Position numbers and translations under genes: made by a program. A stretch of 26,912 bases of DNA from DATLGB01 sp037724045 (GTDB lineage Bacteria > Actinomycetota > Thermoleophilia > Solirubrobacterales > Solirubrobacteraceae), in the NCBI GenBank assembly GCA_037724045.1, contig JBBJOW010000056.1, positions 1 through 26,912 of the forward strand, in the 5' to 3' direction. This document shows positions 20,460 to 26,912 of the stretch, one piece after another. The notes beneath the pieces are model-generated. The model did no database searches. It saw nothing but the letters and a program-made list of their open reading frames with translations, and was not told where the DNA came from. The first letter of the stretch is position 1, and each line of letters starts with the position of its first letter.

Positions 20460-21014
20460 GTGAGCTACGACCTCATGGTGTTTTGCTCGACGATACCGAC
20501 GCTTGCGGATGCGCTTCAACACGATCTGCGTGTGCTCACCGTCGAGGGGGAGGTGGAACCGGCCGGCGGCTCGGTCGCGCTAACGCGCCGTCAGGGAGCT
20601 GGCTTCGATCACTTATGCGTCATCGACGGACCATTCGAGGCGGAGGACGACGACACACCGGCCGAAGTCGCGGCGGCTCTGTTGGTCTGCAAGTGGACCG
20701 TCCAGATCAGCTACCCCAGCGACTTGTCGAACGCTGCCTCGAAGATCGTCGACCGGATCGCCCGACGCCTCGCTAACTCCGGCGACGGTGTGCTCCATGA
20801 CCCGCAGGTCGACAAGATCGTTTGGCCTCGCAACCCGAAGCGCCTACGCGAGCTGCCGAGAAGCCGGGAGCCAGACATGGCGCGGGTCGAACTCGAGTGG
20901 CTTGTTGCACGCCGGCTCACGCCTGCTGATGCTCACGCGGCGCTACGCGACGATCCTGGATCTCCAGGCGGCCGGTCTGCCCGCAGCCGCCGCAGACTCT
21001 CCGCCGCCGCGTGA
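20460..21014 (+). CDS. Unknown protein, C-terminus replaced by IS sequence
   Basis: A 184-residue frame from GTG 20460. The N-terminus VSYDLMVFCSTIPTLADALQ, then an acidic middle (PFEAEDDDTPAEVAAALL), CKWTVQISYPSDLSNAAS and a helix KIVDRIARRLA, resembles small soluble polymorphic-toxin immunity-like proteins that begin with YDL-x-V/I-F. The likeness is loose and no family is claimed. From about residue 160 (DDPGSPGGRSARSRRRL) the frame runs through antisense ISL3 transposase sequence, so the original C-terminus was probably lost when that IS fragment landed. The leaderless -10 box at 20447-20452 suggests it is or was expressed. Confidence 0.55.
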   Translation: MSYDLMVFCSTIPTLADALQHDLRVLTVEGEVEPAGGSVALTRRQGAGFDHLCVIDGPFEAEDDDTPAEVAAALLVCKWTVQISYPSDLSNAASKIVDRIARRLANSGDGVLHDPQVDKIVWPRNPKRLRELPRSREPDMARVELEWLVARRLTPADAHAALRDDPGSPGGRSARSRRRLSAAA

Positions 21015-21157
21015 GTGCGACGGTCACGACCACCCCCTCGCAGGTAAACGAGACGTCTCGGACGCTTGCGCCGGACAGGCGCAACAGGCGCTTGGTGGAG
21101 TCGGGCCGGGGCGCGGTGCCGCCGTTACCGGCGGCCCGTTTCCCCGGCCCGCGCCCC

Positions 21158-21191
21158 GAACCGGACGTGCGGCTTCCACCGCATCCGGCTC
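21158..21191 (-). ncRNA. Group II intron domain V
   Basis: The 34-nt hairpin starts GAGCCGGATGCGG, has a GGAA tetraloop, and closes CCGCACGTCCGGTTC. It carries the AGC catalytic triad near its 5' side and the CG bulge. Immediately after it, stem GGGGCGCGG (21157-21149) pairs with CCGCGCCCC (21116-21108), a plausible domain VI. Confidence 0.92.
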
Positions 21192-21207
21192 TCCACGAAC
21201 CCTCTGG

Positions 21208-22656
21208 TCATGCCGTTGTCCTTCTCGGCCGCTGGGTCCACGGGTCCGCGATCCTCGTGCCGCGGTAGCGATACCGAGTGACCGGCACCGAAGCGGCATT
21301 GAAGAGCGCGATCCCGTCGTCGTAGGGCACCAGGGTGCGAGCCGTGACGGCCCGCATGTAGCGCCTGCGGATCGACTTCCAGGTAGCGCGGCGGTGCTTG
21401 CGTCGCAGCCATCCGACGACCCGTAGCCACGTGTAGTGGTTGAGGTAGCCGAAGGTCTGCTTGGAGCAGCCGTGCCGGAAGTAGACCGTCCAGCCCCGCA
21501 ACGCCGCGTTGATCTGGCGCAACAGGACCGACAGCGGCTGGCTGGTGGGTGTTCGGGTTATCGCCTTGATCTTGGCCATGATCGACGCGAGCGCCTTCTT
21601 AGATGGCCACGAATAGACGAACACCCGGTTCGATCCCCGCCGACGTTTCCGCTGGATGCGGAAGCCGAGGAAGTCGAACCCCTCGTTGATGTGACACACC
21701 GTTGTCTTCTCCTCGGCCAGGCGAAGCCCGATCGTGGAGAGCACCACCGCGACCTCGACCTTGAGCGCCTCAGCGTGAGCCTTGGCGCCCGACACCAGCA
21801 CCACGAAGTCGTCCGCGTAGCGCACGAGGCGATACATCGGCAAACCGCGGCGCCGGCGTTTGCGGCGGTCGGGATCGCTGACCATCAACGTGTCCCAGGC
21901 GTCGGCGAAGTACTCGTCGAGCGCCGAGAGCGCGATGTTGGCCAACAGCGGCGACAGGATGCCACCCTGCGGGGTGCCGGTCTTGGCGCCCTTGACCCGG
22001 CCATCCTCAGAGAGGACCCCGGCGATCAGGAACGCCTTGACCAAGCCCAGCACACGCCTGTCCTCGACTCGACCGCGCACCCGGTCCATCAACGCCGGAT
22101 GATCGATCTCGTCAAAGCACGAGGCGATGTCACCCTCCAGCACCCACTCATAACTGAGGCGGCCGAAGTGGTGAATCTCCTCGATCGCGTCCTGGGCTCG
22201 GCGCATCGGGCGGAAGCCGTAGCTGCACGGCTTGAAGTCCGCCTCGAAGACCGGCTCGAGGACCAGCTTGAGGCTGGCCTGCACGACACGGTCACGCGCG
22301 GTCGGAATCCCCAGACGCCGCAACTTGCCCGACGCCTTCGAGATCATCCGCTCACGCACCGGCAACGGCCGGAACCTGCGCGCCTTGAGATCCTCTCGCA
22401 GCGATCGCAGCAACTCCTCACCATCGCGGTCGATATCGACGGGCTTGACGCCATCGACACCGGCCGTCCGTGCTCCCCGGTTGCCCCGCACACGATCCCA
22501 GCCGACCATCAGAAAGGCCGGGTCGCACACGAGGTTGAACAAATCACCAAACCGACGATCAGGACCGTCGGTCGCCCATCGGTGCAGCTTGGTCTGGATC
22601 TCCAGTACCCGCACCCGAGCCTCACCGAGACTCGGCCACGGCGCGTCGGTATTCAC
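21208..22656 (-). CDS. ltrA: Group II intron reverse transcriptase/maturase
   Basis: A 482-residue intron-encoded protein. GTG 22656 is chosen because GGAGGT lies 5 nt upstream and the protein then starts VNTDAPWPSLGEARVRVLEI, as in relatives. The RT domain includes GVDGVKPVDID, RRLGIPTARDRVVQASLKLV, KPCSYGFRPMRRAQDAI, GDIASCFDEIDH, GTPQGGILSPLLANIAL and the catalytic YADDF in LVRYADDFVVLVSG. The maturase domain X follows (LNHYTWLRVVGWLRRKHRRA). There is no HNH endonuclease domain at the C-terminus, so insertion would use a nicked or single-stranded target. It helps the intron fold and splice and copies it into new sites. It lies in intron domain IV, with domain V 16 bp after the stop. Confidence 0.95.
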   Translation of the reverse strand: MNTDAPWPSLGEARVRVLEIQTKLHRWATDGPDRRFGDLFNLVCDPAFLMVGWDRVRGNRGARTAGVDGVKPVDIDRDGEELLRSLREDLKARRFRPLPVRERMISKASGKLRRLGIPTARDRVVQASLKLVLEPVFEADFKPCSYGFRPMRRAQDAIEEIHHFGRLSYEWVLEGDIASCFDEIDHPALMDRVRGRVEDRRVLGLVKAFLIAGVLSEDGRVKGAKTGTPQGGILSPLLANIALSALDEYFADAWDTLMVSDPDRRKRRRRGLPMYRLVRYADDFVVLVSGAKAHAEALKVEVAVVLSTIGLRLAEEKTTVCHINEGFDFLGFRIQRKRRRGSNRVFVYSWPSKKALASIMAKIKAITRTPTSQPLSVLLRQINAALRGWTVYFRHGCSKQTFGYLNHYTWLRVVGWLRRKHRRATWKSIRRRYMRAVTARTLVPYDDGIALFNAASVPVTRYRYRGTRIADPWTQRPRRTTA

Positions 22657-22932
22657 CGGCGACCTCCTGGCCTTCCAGCCACCATGCTGCTGGTTCGCTG
22701 GGTCCCTTCGCCATGTGGCCGGCTTTCCCGACCTCGGACTACTACGGACCCTCCGTCCCATCCCGGCGTCATCAGCCGACAGCGAGCCTGCCCACCCACA
22801 CCCGAAGGCGCAATGGGCGACACCGGGACGGTTCCCACGTTCACCACGTCTCGATCGACGGGGTCGGCGCCCAGCTCTTCCCCTTGCAGCATCGCCGCGA
22901 GTACGCCGCAGACCTTCCTCGCGGCCTCACCA

Positions 22933-22950
22933 CCGACTGCATTAGGTCGG
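22933..22950 (-). ncRNA. Probable EBS1 hairpin of the intron
   Basis: On the intron strand CCGA-CCTAATGCAG-TCGG forms a small hairpin whose loop AATGCAG pairs with the 5' exon end CCGCATT at six of seven positions. This is the expected exon-recognition pairing. Inferred by complementarity. Confidence 0.6.
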
Positions 22951-23489
22951 CTTCGGAGTCCCCGCCCATCAACATCTTGGGCGACGTGCGCTGCCTCCCG
23001 GCCCAGATCCACCAGGTTGGAGCCGATGTCGCGCTTGAGGGGGTTCAACCACTGGTTCACTTCCGTTACGCCTTTCCGTCTCGCTAAGCGAGCGCTGGAC
23101 CGTCCGGTGGTCCCGGTCCGCCTCGCCGTCGTCGGGGCCGCTCCCGCCCTCACCCGCGCTCCCGGGATCAGGCTGCCCCCAGCTTCAACCCAGCTGCTGC
23201 GACAGCCAGGCGGCGGAGTCCTTTCATCTCCGCTCGATTCGTGGCGCCTCGTGGCGCACAATGCGGTGGTGACCCGCACGTCGCCCTCCTTCTCAGGCCG
23301 CTAGCCATCAGACAGCCAGCAGCCTGCTGCGGAGGCGGCGGCGCGTCATCTGCGCTCTGCGCAACCTCCGAACGAATCCGTCGCCCGCGAAAGCCCTGCT
23401 CACGCGGCGATTACGCCGCGCCGTTCACCCCCAAATCGAACGGAGACCCAAACGTTGCCGAGTGCACCACTAGCTGGATTGGCCGACGC

Positions 23490-23627
23490 TCACCCCGAAG
23501 AAAAAGCACAAACTGAGTATGACCCCACGCTCGAGGCGAACAGCCATGGACGCTCGCGTGGCGAGATGGTGAATGCCCAGGATGCAACGAGCGTCCCGAC
23601 ACCCTGAATGATGTATGCCCAGACCAT
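23490..23627 (-). CDS. Small single-pass membrane peptide
   Basis: A 45-residue peptide starting MVWAYIIQGVGTLVASWAFT, one hydrophobic helix followed by a short ISPRERPWLF segment and a Ser/Cys tail. ATG 23627 is chosen because GAAGGAGG lies 4-5 nt upstream, one of the strongest Shine-Dalgarno sequences in the window. A longer frame upstream to 23759 lacks such a site. It lies between the two ISL3 relics. No family recognised. It could be a type I toxin-like or accessory membrane peptide, but nothing in the sequence shows this. Confidence 0.5.
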   Translation of the reverse strand: MVWAYIIQGVGTLVASWAFTISPRERPWLFASSVGSYSVCAFSSG

Positions 23628-23824
23628 CCTGCCTCCTTCAAAGCAGCACTCCCGCATAGTGAGCAAATGTAAAGGTCGGGAGTTGCGAGGCTGCAGCGCT
23701 CCTCCTGCTCCCTGACAGGCAACGCTGCCTGCCCCAAACCACTCGCGGAGCGCGAGCATACCTGAGGCTGCCCCGAACGCAAGGGTCTGCCGACCTCCAG
23801 ACGCCGATTCTTGTCCGACAGAGC

Positions 23825-24287
23825 GGCGACTAGCCCATCGAGGCGGGGAGTCGTCGAGGTGGTCAGCGACGACCCCGACGGACGATCGGACCGATCGAGT
23901 GCCACCCGACCCGCATCAGCCTCCCGATCGGCGCGAACGCCATCTGCTGAGCCAGCCACGGCGACGACGCGCTCGAAGTCGCGCGTATGGGCCGCGGCCG
24001 CCCGCGCCCACGGCACGGCCTCCAGGCGGACCCCGCAGTCCGGGCATCTGAGGCGCCGCAGCTCGCATTCGATGATGCGGCGGCTGGCGCCCAGATCAAG
24101 ATGCCGCCAGCGCTTGACGCGACGGTCGTGGATCTCGAGCCGGCCGGTCTGCCCGCAGCCCGAGCAGACCCGGCGCCGGCGCCTCAAGCGGACGGTCACG
24201 ATCACTCCCCTCGCCGCCAAACGAGACGTCCGCCACGCTGGCGCCCGGCAGGCGCAGCAGGCGCTTGAATGCGGTGGTGATCCGCAT
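23825..24287 (-). pseudogene. ISL3-family transposase relic (copy B), frameshifted
   Basis: From ATG 24287 (GAGG upstream) the protein reads MRITTAFKRLLRLPGASVAD then shifts frame near 24207 into VIVTVRLRRRRRVCSGCGQT and the zinc-binding, RRVKRWRHLDLGA and RLRCPDCGVRLEAVPWA segments. It shifts again near 23960 (WLAQQMAFAPIGRLMRVGWH) and near 23863 (VVADHLDDS), ending after RLDGLVA. These are the N-terminal zinc finger and HTH regions of ISL3-type transposases; the DDE catalytic part is gone. At least three frameshifts make it inactive. The IS end (24457-24433, GGGTCTCCGTCTGATTTGGG) is about 150 bp upstream. It is the uninterrupted reference used to define the intron junctions. Confidence 0.85.
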
Positions 24288-24457
24288 GTCGCCCTCCTCG
24301 GTGAGTCGCTAGCCGTCAACAGCCAGCACCCTGCCGCGGAGGACGGCTGCGGGTCGCATGCGTTCTGCGCAACCTCCGAAGAACTGCTCGACACGCGAAG
24401 CGCCTGCTCAGGCGCCCATCACGACCGCCGCTTCACCCCCAAATCAGACGGAGACCC

Positions 24458-24649
24458 CTACAACCTCGTGTTCGCCCTCGTCTGCGGCGCGTCCGTGGAG
24501 GGGTTCGAGGCGCTAAGCGAGGGCGAGCACTACAGCGTTGGTCACGCGCTAAGGGCTCGGGGTCATCTTCGCGGTGCTGATGGCGTTGTTCCGCGCCGGC
24601 GACTGGGCCTACAAGCGCTGGCGCCCGTCAGACGCCTACGGGTGATCGC
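24458..24649. other. Flank of ISL3 relic with a tiny open frame (24580-24645)
   Basis: No clear gene. A 21-codon frame from ATG 24580 (MALFRAGDWAYKRWRPSDAY plus G) ends 4 nt before the GTG of the next small gene and may be the C-terminal remnant of a membrane peptide whose start was lost; coupling to the next gene is possible. Confidence 0.35.
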
Positions 24650-24799
24650 GTGCTAGCGGACTTACTTGGAAGCGTTGCGGAGTTCTTCATCGGGCTCGTA
24701 CCCGACCGCCAGCCGTGGCGCGGGCTCATGCTCGCCTTCTTCTTGTTGGCCGTCGCCAGCGCGGTCGTTGGGCTGTTCATCGCCGCCGAGATCGTGTGA
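24650..24799 (+). CDS. Small membrane peptide
   Basis: A 49-residue protein from GTG 24650: VLADLLGSVAEFFIGLVPDR, then a strongly hydrophobic helix (LMLAFFLLAVASAVVGLFIA) ending AEIV. The first 17 residues look like an amphipathic helix. It begins 4 nt after the stop of a 21-codon frame, suggesting coupled translation from an older operon. No clear Shine-Dalgarno and no recognised family. Confidence 0.45.
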   Translation: MLADLLGSVAEFFIGLVPDRQPWRGLMLAFFLLAVASAVVGLFIAAEIV

Positions 24800-24869
24800 C
24801 CAGACACGCCTAGGCGCGCGCCGAACGCTGCCGGGTTGGCGAGAGCAGCGCGCGCCGACACGCGCACAC

Positions 24870-25193
24870 CTAAGGGTGATCGTCGAGGTAGCCGCATCGT
24901 CTCGCCTCGCGCCACGTCCAGAGGGCCACGATCGCGAAGCCGAGGCTGACGCCCGCTAAGACAACCTGGACGCCGCCAGCGAGGTCAGTCGGTCGCGGAG
25001 CGCCTTCGAGCATGAAAAACGTGGCCAACCCCGCCAACCAGAGGACGGCGGTTGCGTAGCCACCGTGGCCGACGCCCGGCAGCACGCGGGCGCGGCGCCG
25101 ATGCCGCAGCCAGCGGAACCGGAGCATCACGTGCAACCTCGCCAGCGCCAGACCCGCCGCGAGGAGAACAGCGTTCAGCGCCACGTTCGACAT
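24870..25193 (-). CDS. Predicted membrane protein, three helices
   Basis: A 107-residue protein from ATG 25193. Hydrophobic segments: NVALNAVLLAAGLALARLHV, GGYATAVLWLAGLATFFML and VQVVLAGVSLGFAIVALWTW, with a basic loop RFRWLRHRRRARVLPG after the first helix and a WREARRCGYLDDHP tail. Alternating charge and hydrophobicity with a coherent topology support a real gene. The ribosome site (AGGT just before the ATG) is weak. The intergenic 25194-25437 before rtcB shows no further gene. No family recognised. Confidence 0.6.
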   Translation of the reverse strand: MSNVALNAVLLAAGLALARLHVMLRFRWLRHRRRARVLPGVGHGGYATAVLWLAGLATFFMLEGAPRPTDLAGGVQVVLAGVSLGFAIVALWTWREARRCGYLDDHP

Positions 25194-25437
25194 TACCTGA
25201 GGTCACGACCAAGGCTCAGGGTTTGCAGGATAAGAGGATCGACCCCGTAGACCGGCTGCGGTCCGATCAGTCAGCGACCCCCTGCCTGATGGCGCTGGTG
25301 CGCACCTTTGCGCGGGCCTGGACCCGGTTGGGGTCGTCGCGGACGCGTCCAACCCGGAGCGCCCCACGGTGCTGTGTTGAGCCAGTTCGAGACATCGTGA
25401 GAAACGCAGCCCGGAGCCGACCCGCTAAAAGGAAGGC

Positions 25438-26742
25438 ATGATGCCCGTAGCCGAGCCCGTCATTTTCGGTGAGCACGAGCAGAAGGTCATTGACCAGCTT
25501 GTCCGCTGCCTCGAGCCCGAGGAAGGAAGCCGCGGTGCGCTCTGCGCCGACGGTCACTTCGGCTACAGCGCCCCAATTGGGGGCGTCATGGGCTACCGCG
25601 AGCACGTCAGCCCGTCGGGTGTCGGCTACGACATTGGCTGCGGTAACAAGGCCGTCCTGACCAACCTCACTTCCGACGAGGTTCGAGCCGACCTGGCTGG
25701 ACTCATGGACCGCATCTTCGACGAGGTCAGCTTCGGAGTCGGCCGACACAATGCGGAGCCCGTCGAGCACCAGGTGCTCGAAGACATTAAGCAGGCACCG
25801 TTCGCGCCGCAGCGGCAGCTCTACGACCTCGCCGCGAAGCAGCTCGGCACCGTCGGCGCCGGCAACCACTACGTCGACCTATTCGCCGACGAACAGGGCC
25901 GCGTCTGGATCGGCGTCCACTTCGGCTCCCGCGGGTTCGGCCACAAGACCGCCAGCGGATTTCTGTCGCTCGCCGCCGGCGGCAAGTTCGACGAGCGCGG
26001 CCACGAGGGCGAGATGTCCGCACCCCCGACGCTGCTTCACGTCGACACCGAGGTCGGGCAGGCGTACATCGATGCGATGCGTCTTGCTGGTGCCTACGCC
26101 TACGCGGGCCGTGACGTGGTCATCGAGAAGGTCCTGAGCATCCTCGGAGCCGACGCGCTCGACTCCGTCCACAACCACCACAACTTCGCCTGGCTCGAAG
26201 AGCACGGCGGCGAGAACTACTGGGTCGTCCGCAAGGGCGCTACCCCAGCTCAGCCAGGACAGCGCGGATTCGTCGGCTCCACGATGGGAGAGGACAGCGT
26301 CATCCTCGAAGGCGTCGAGTCGGACCTAAGCGCGCACGCGCTCTACTCCACCGTCCACGGCGCCGGCCGCGCCATGAGCCGCACCGCCGCCGCGGGCAAG
26401 AGCCGCAAGCGGTGGTCCTGCCTCAACCGCGACTGCGACTGGATCCAGACCCCGGGCACTCACAAGCCCGATAACGGACTCTGCCCGCTCGACGGCGGAA
26501 GCCTCGCGAAGCGGTGGGTCAAGGAAGTCGAAGGCGCAATCGACTGGACGGCAGCGACGGACGACCTGTGCTCACGCGGTATCGAACTACGTGGTGGCGC
26601 CGCGGACGAGGCACCCGGCGCCTACAAGCGCCTCAAAGAGGTGCTCGGCTACCACGAGGGGACCGTCCGCATCCTGCACACGCTGACGCCGCTCGGCGTT
26701 GCCATGGCGGGCGAAGGCACCATCGACCCCTACAAGGACTGA
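25438..26742 (+). CDS. rtcB: RtcB-type RNA-splicing/repair ligase
   Basis: A 434-residue ligase that joins RNA 2',3'-cyclic phosphate (or 3'-phosphate) ends to 5'-OH ends using GTP and Mn2+. Numbering is from ATG 25438; ATG 25441 is equally good, with AAGGA 4 or 7 nt upstream. Metal and nucleotide motifs: PSGVGYDIGCG (Asp65, Cys68), GAGNHY (His144), GVHFGSRG (His161), HNHHNF (245-250), RKGATPA, and the guanylated His307 in STVHGAGRAMSR. The C-terminus has GGAADEAPGAYK and TLTPLGVAMAGEG. Between about residues 322 and 360 is an insert with Cys328-x4-Cys333, His342 and Cys349, absent from typical RtcB, perhaps a zinc ribbon. No archease or rtcA/rtcR partner is in the window. It may be chromosomal or part of the accessory zone. 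Confidence 0.93.
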   Translation: MMPVAEPVIFGEHEQKVIDQLVRCLEPEEGSRGALCADGHFGYSAPIGGVMGYREHVSPSGVGYDIGCGNKAVLTNLTSDEVRADLAGLMDRIFDEVSFGVGRHNAEPVEHQVLEDIKQAPFAPQRQLYDLAAKQLGTVGAGNHYVDLFADEQGRVWIGVHFGSRGFGHKTASGFLSLAAGGKFDERGHEGEMSAPPTLLHVDTEVGQAYIDAMRLAGAYAYAGRDVVIEKVLSILGADALDSVHNHHNFAWLEEHGGENYWVVRKGATPAQPGQRGFVGSTMGEDSVILEGVESDLSAHALYSTVHGAGRAMSRTAAAGKSRKRWSCLNRDCDWIQTPGTHKPDNGLCPLDGGSLAKRWVKEVEGAIDWTAATDDLCSRGIELRGGAADEAPGAYKRLKEVLGYHEGTVRILHTLTPLGVAMAGEGTIDPYKD

Positions 26743-26833
26743 TCAACCACCAGGGCGCCCTTCCGCCACTTTGTCGACGACGGGCGCCGACCCGCCCGGC
26801 TACAGCGAGGCCGTCTGCCAGAATCACCCCGCC

Positions 26834-26912
26834 GTGACGCTTACGGCAGGCAACATTCCGTCGGTCTCGGTCAAGAGCCGGTCGCGCACCGTCGAGACGC
26901 GGACCTCTGGGC
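26834..26912 (+). CDS. Start of an unidentified gene (partial)
   Basis: An open frame from GTG 26834 runs to the window edge: VTLTAGNIPSVSVKSRSRTV then ETRTSG. CAGAAT (26819-26824) lies 9 nt upstream, in line with leaderless promoters elsewhere in the window. Too short to assign. The 91 bp between rtcB and this start hold no other feature. Confidence 0.4.
   Translation, partial: MTLTAGNIPSVSVKSRSRTVETRTSG

Larger units (their letters stand above)
21095..23259 (-). ncRNA. Group II intron (2165 nt)
   Basis: A self-splicing ribozyme and retroelement. The 5' end is GTGCGCC (23259 down to 23253), the standard start; the 3' end is CTCCAC at 21100-21095, ending AC. Both junctions are fixed by comparison with the uninterrupted relative at 24260-24287: exon ...ACCACCGCATT joins CAAGCGCCTG... 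in frame. Domain V (21191-21158), a domain VI stem and the reverse transcriptase gene are all present. From 23259 to 22657 the sequence is structured RNA (domains I to early IV) with no gene. A loop complementary to the 5' exon (EBS1) is at 22939-22943. The intron appears complete and could be active. Confidence 0.9.
20944..23449 (-). mobile_element. Truncated ISL3-type IS (copy A) carrying a group II intron
   Basis: On the minus strand the IS end GGGTCTCCGTTCGATTTGGG (from 23449) is followed by a transposase start at GTG 23279 (VRVTTA...). After 20 coding bases the group II intron (23259-21095) intervenes. The frame resumes at 21094 with FKRLLRLSGASVRDVSF and a zinc-finger segment VCGCGQTGRLEIQDRRV, then becomes unrelated near 20944. 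So only about 55 transposase codons remain and the element is dead. The end and early coding sequence match copy B (23825-24457) with many differences. Confidence 0.78.

Noticed and set aside
21436..23304. 622-codon plus-strand frame over the intron
   Set aside because: It is antisense to the reverse transcriptase and intron RNA; no recognisable protein features.

Overview
The window is GC-rich bacterial DNA. Third codon positions are G or C almost throughout, GTG starts are common, and several genes look leaderless: a TANNNT -10 box sits 7-9 nt before the start codon with no Shine-Dalgarno sequence. Gene content points to Actinobacteria, most likely Thermoleophilia/Solirubrobacterales. The clues are a surface collagen-like protein with the HATVVAYxALFxALGG signal segment, an actinobacterial-type DnaE, an HtaA-like lipoprotein and two characteristic tyrosine integrases. 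The taxonomic placement is inference; no rRNA or tRNA gene was seen.

Bases 1-13718 are a chromosomal housekeeping block. It holds the tail of a class III aminotransferase (perhaps argD), an HtaA-like lipoprotein and a dodecin on the minus strand, argG, a small membrane peptide, a large coiled-coil protein of unknown function, dnaE interrupted by a 332-residue intein, endonuclease IV (nfo, minus), gltX, an HD/HDOD-LuxR fusion regulator, a VanZ-like protein (minus) and an Rrf2 regulator. Three divergent pairs (dodecin/argG, nfo/gltX, vanZ/rrf2) are separated by only 24-34 bp. In the first two pairs a near-palindromic -10 element lies between the genes.

Bases about 13.7-17.5 kb are a decayed integrative element inserted at the 3' end of rrf2. 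Both ends carry the same YHI-stop coding core, an AGAGCCAA-GT-TTGGCTCT palindrome and ACCGCT repeats, with TGCAGCGCA arm repeats on the inner sides. Inside are an IS3-family element with a frameshifted orfA, a secreted collagen-like protein, and a fragment that joins a zinc-ribbon (HNH-like) start to the C-terminal half of an integrase.

Bases about 17.5-25.2 kb are a second accessory zone. It has a small conserved protein, an excisionase-like HTH protein, an intact tyrosine integrase, a vapBC toxin-antitoxin pair with a 26-bp palindromic operator, a divergent pair of unknown genes, and two diverged relics of an ISL3-type transposase. The first relic is interrupted seven codons in by a complete group II intron; comparison with the second relic gives both splice junctions to the base. 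Several very small membrane peptides follow.

The window ends with an RtcB RNA ligase carrying an unusual cysteine-rich insertion and the start of a further gene. No CRISPR array or obvious defence operon was seen. The most unusual items are the intein with a non-LAGLIDADG endonuclease, the nested intron-in-IS arrangement, the att-site architecture at rrf2, and the compact symmetric leaderless promoters.
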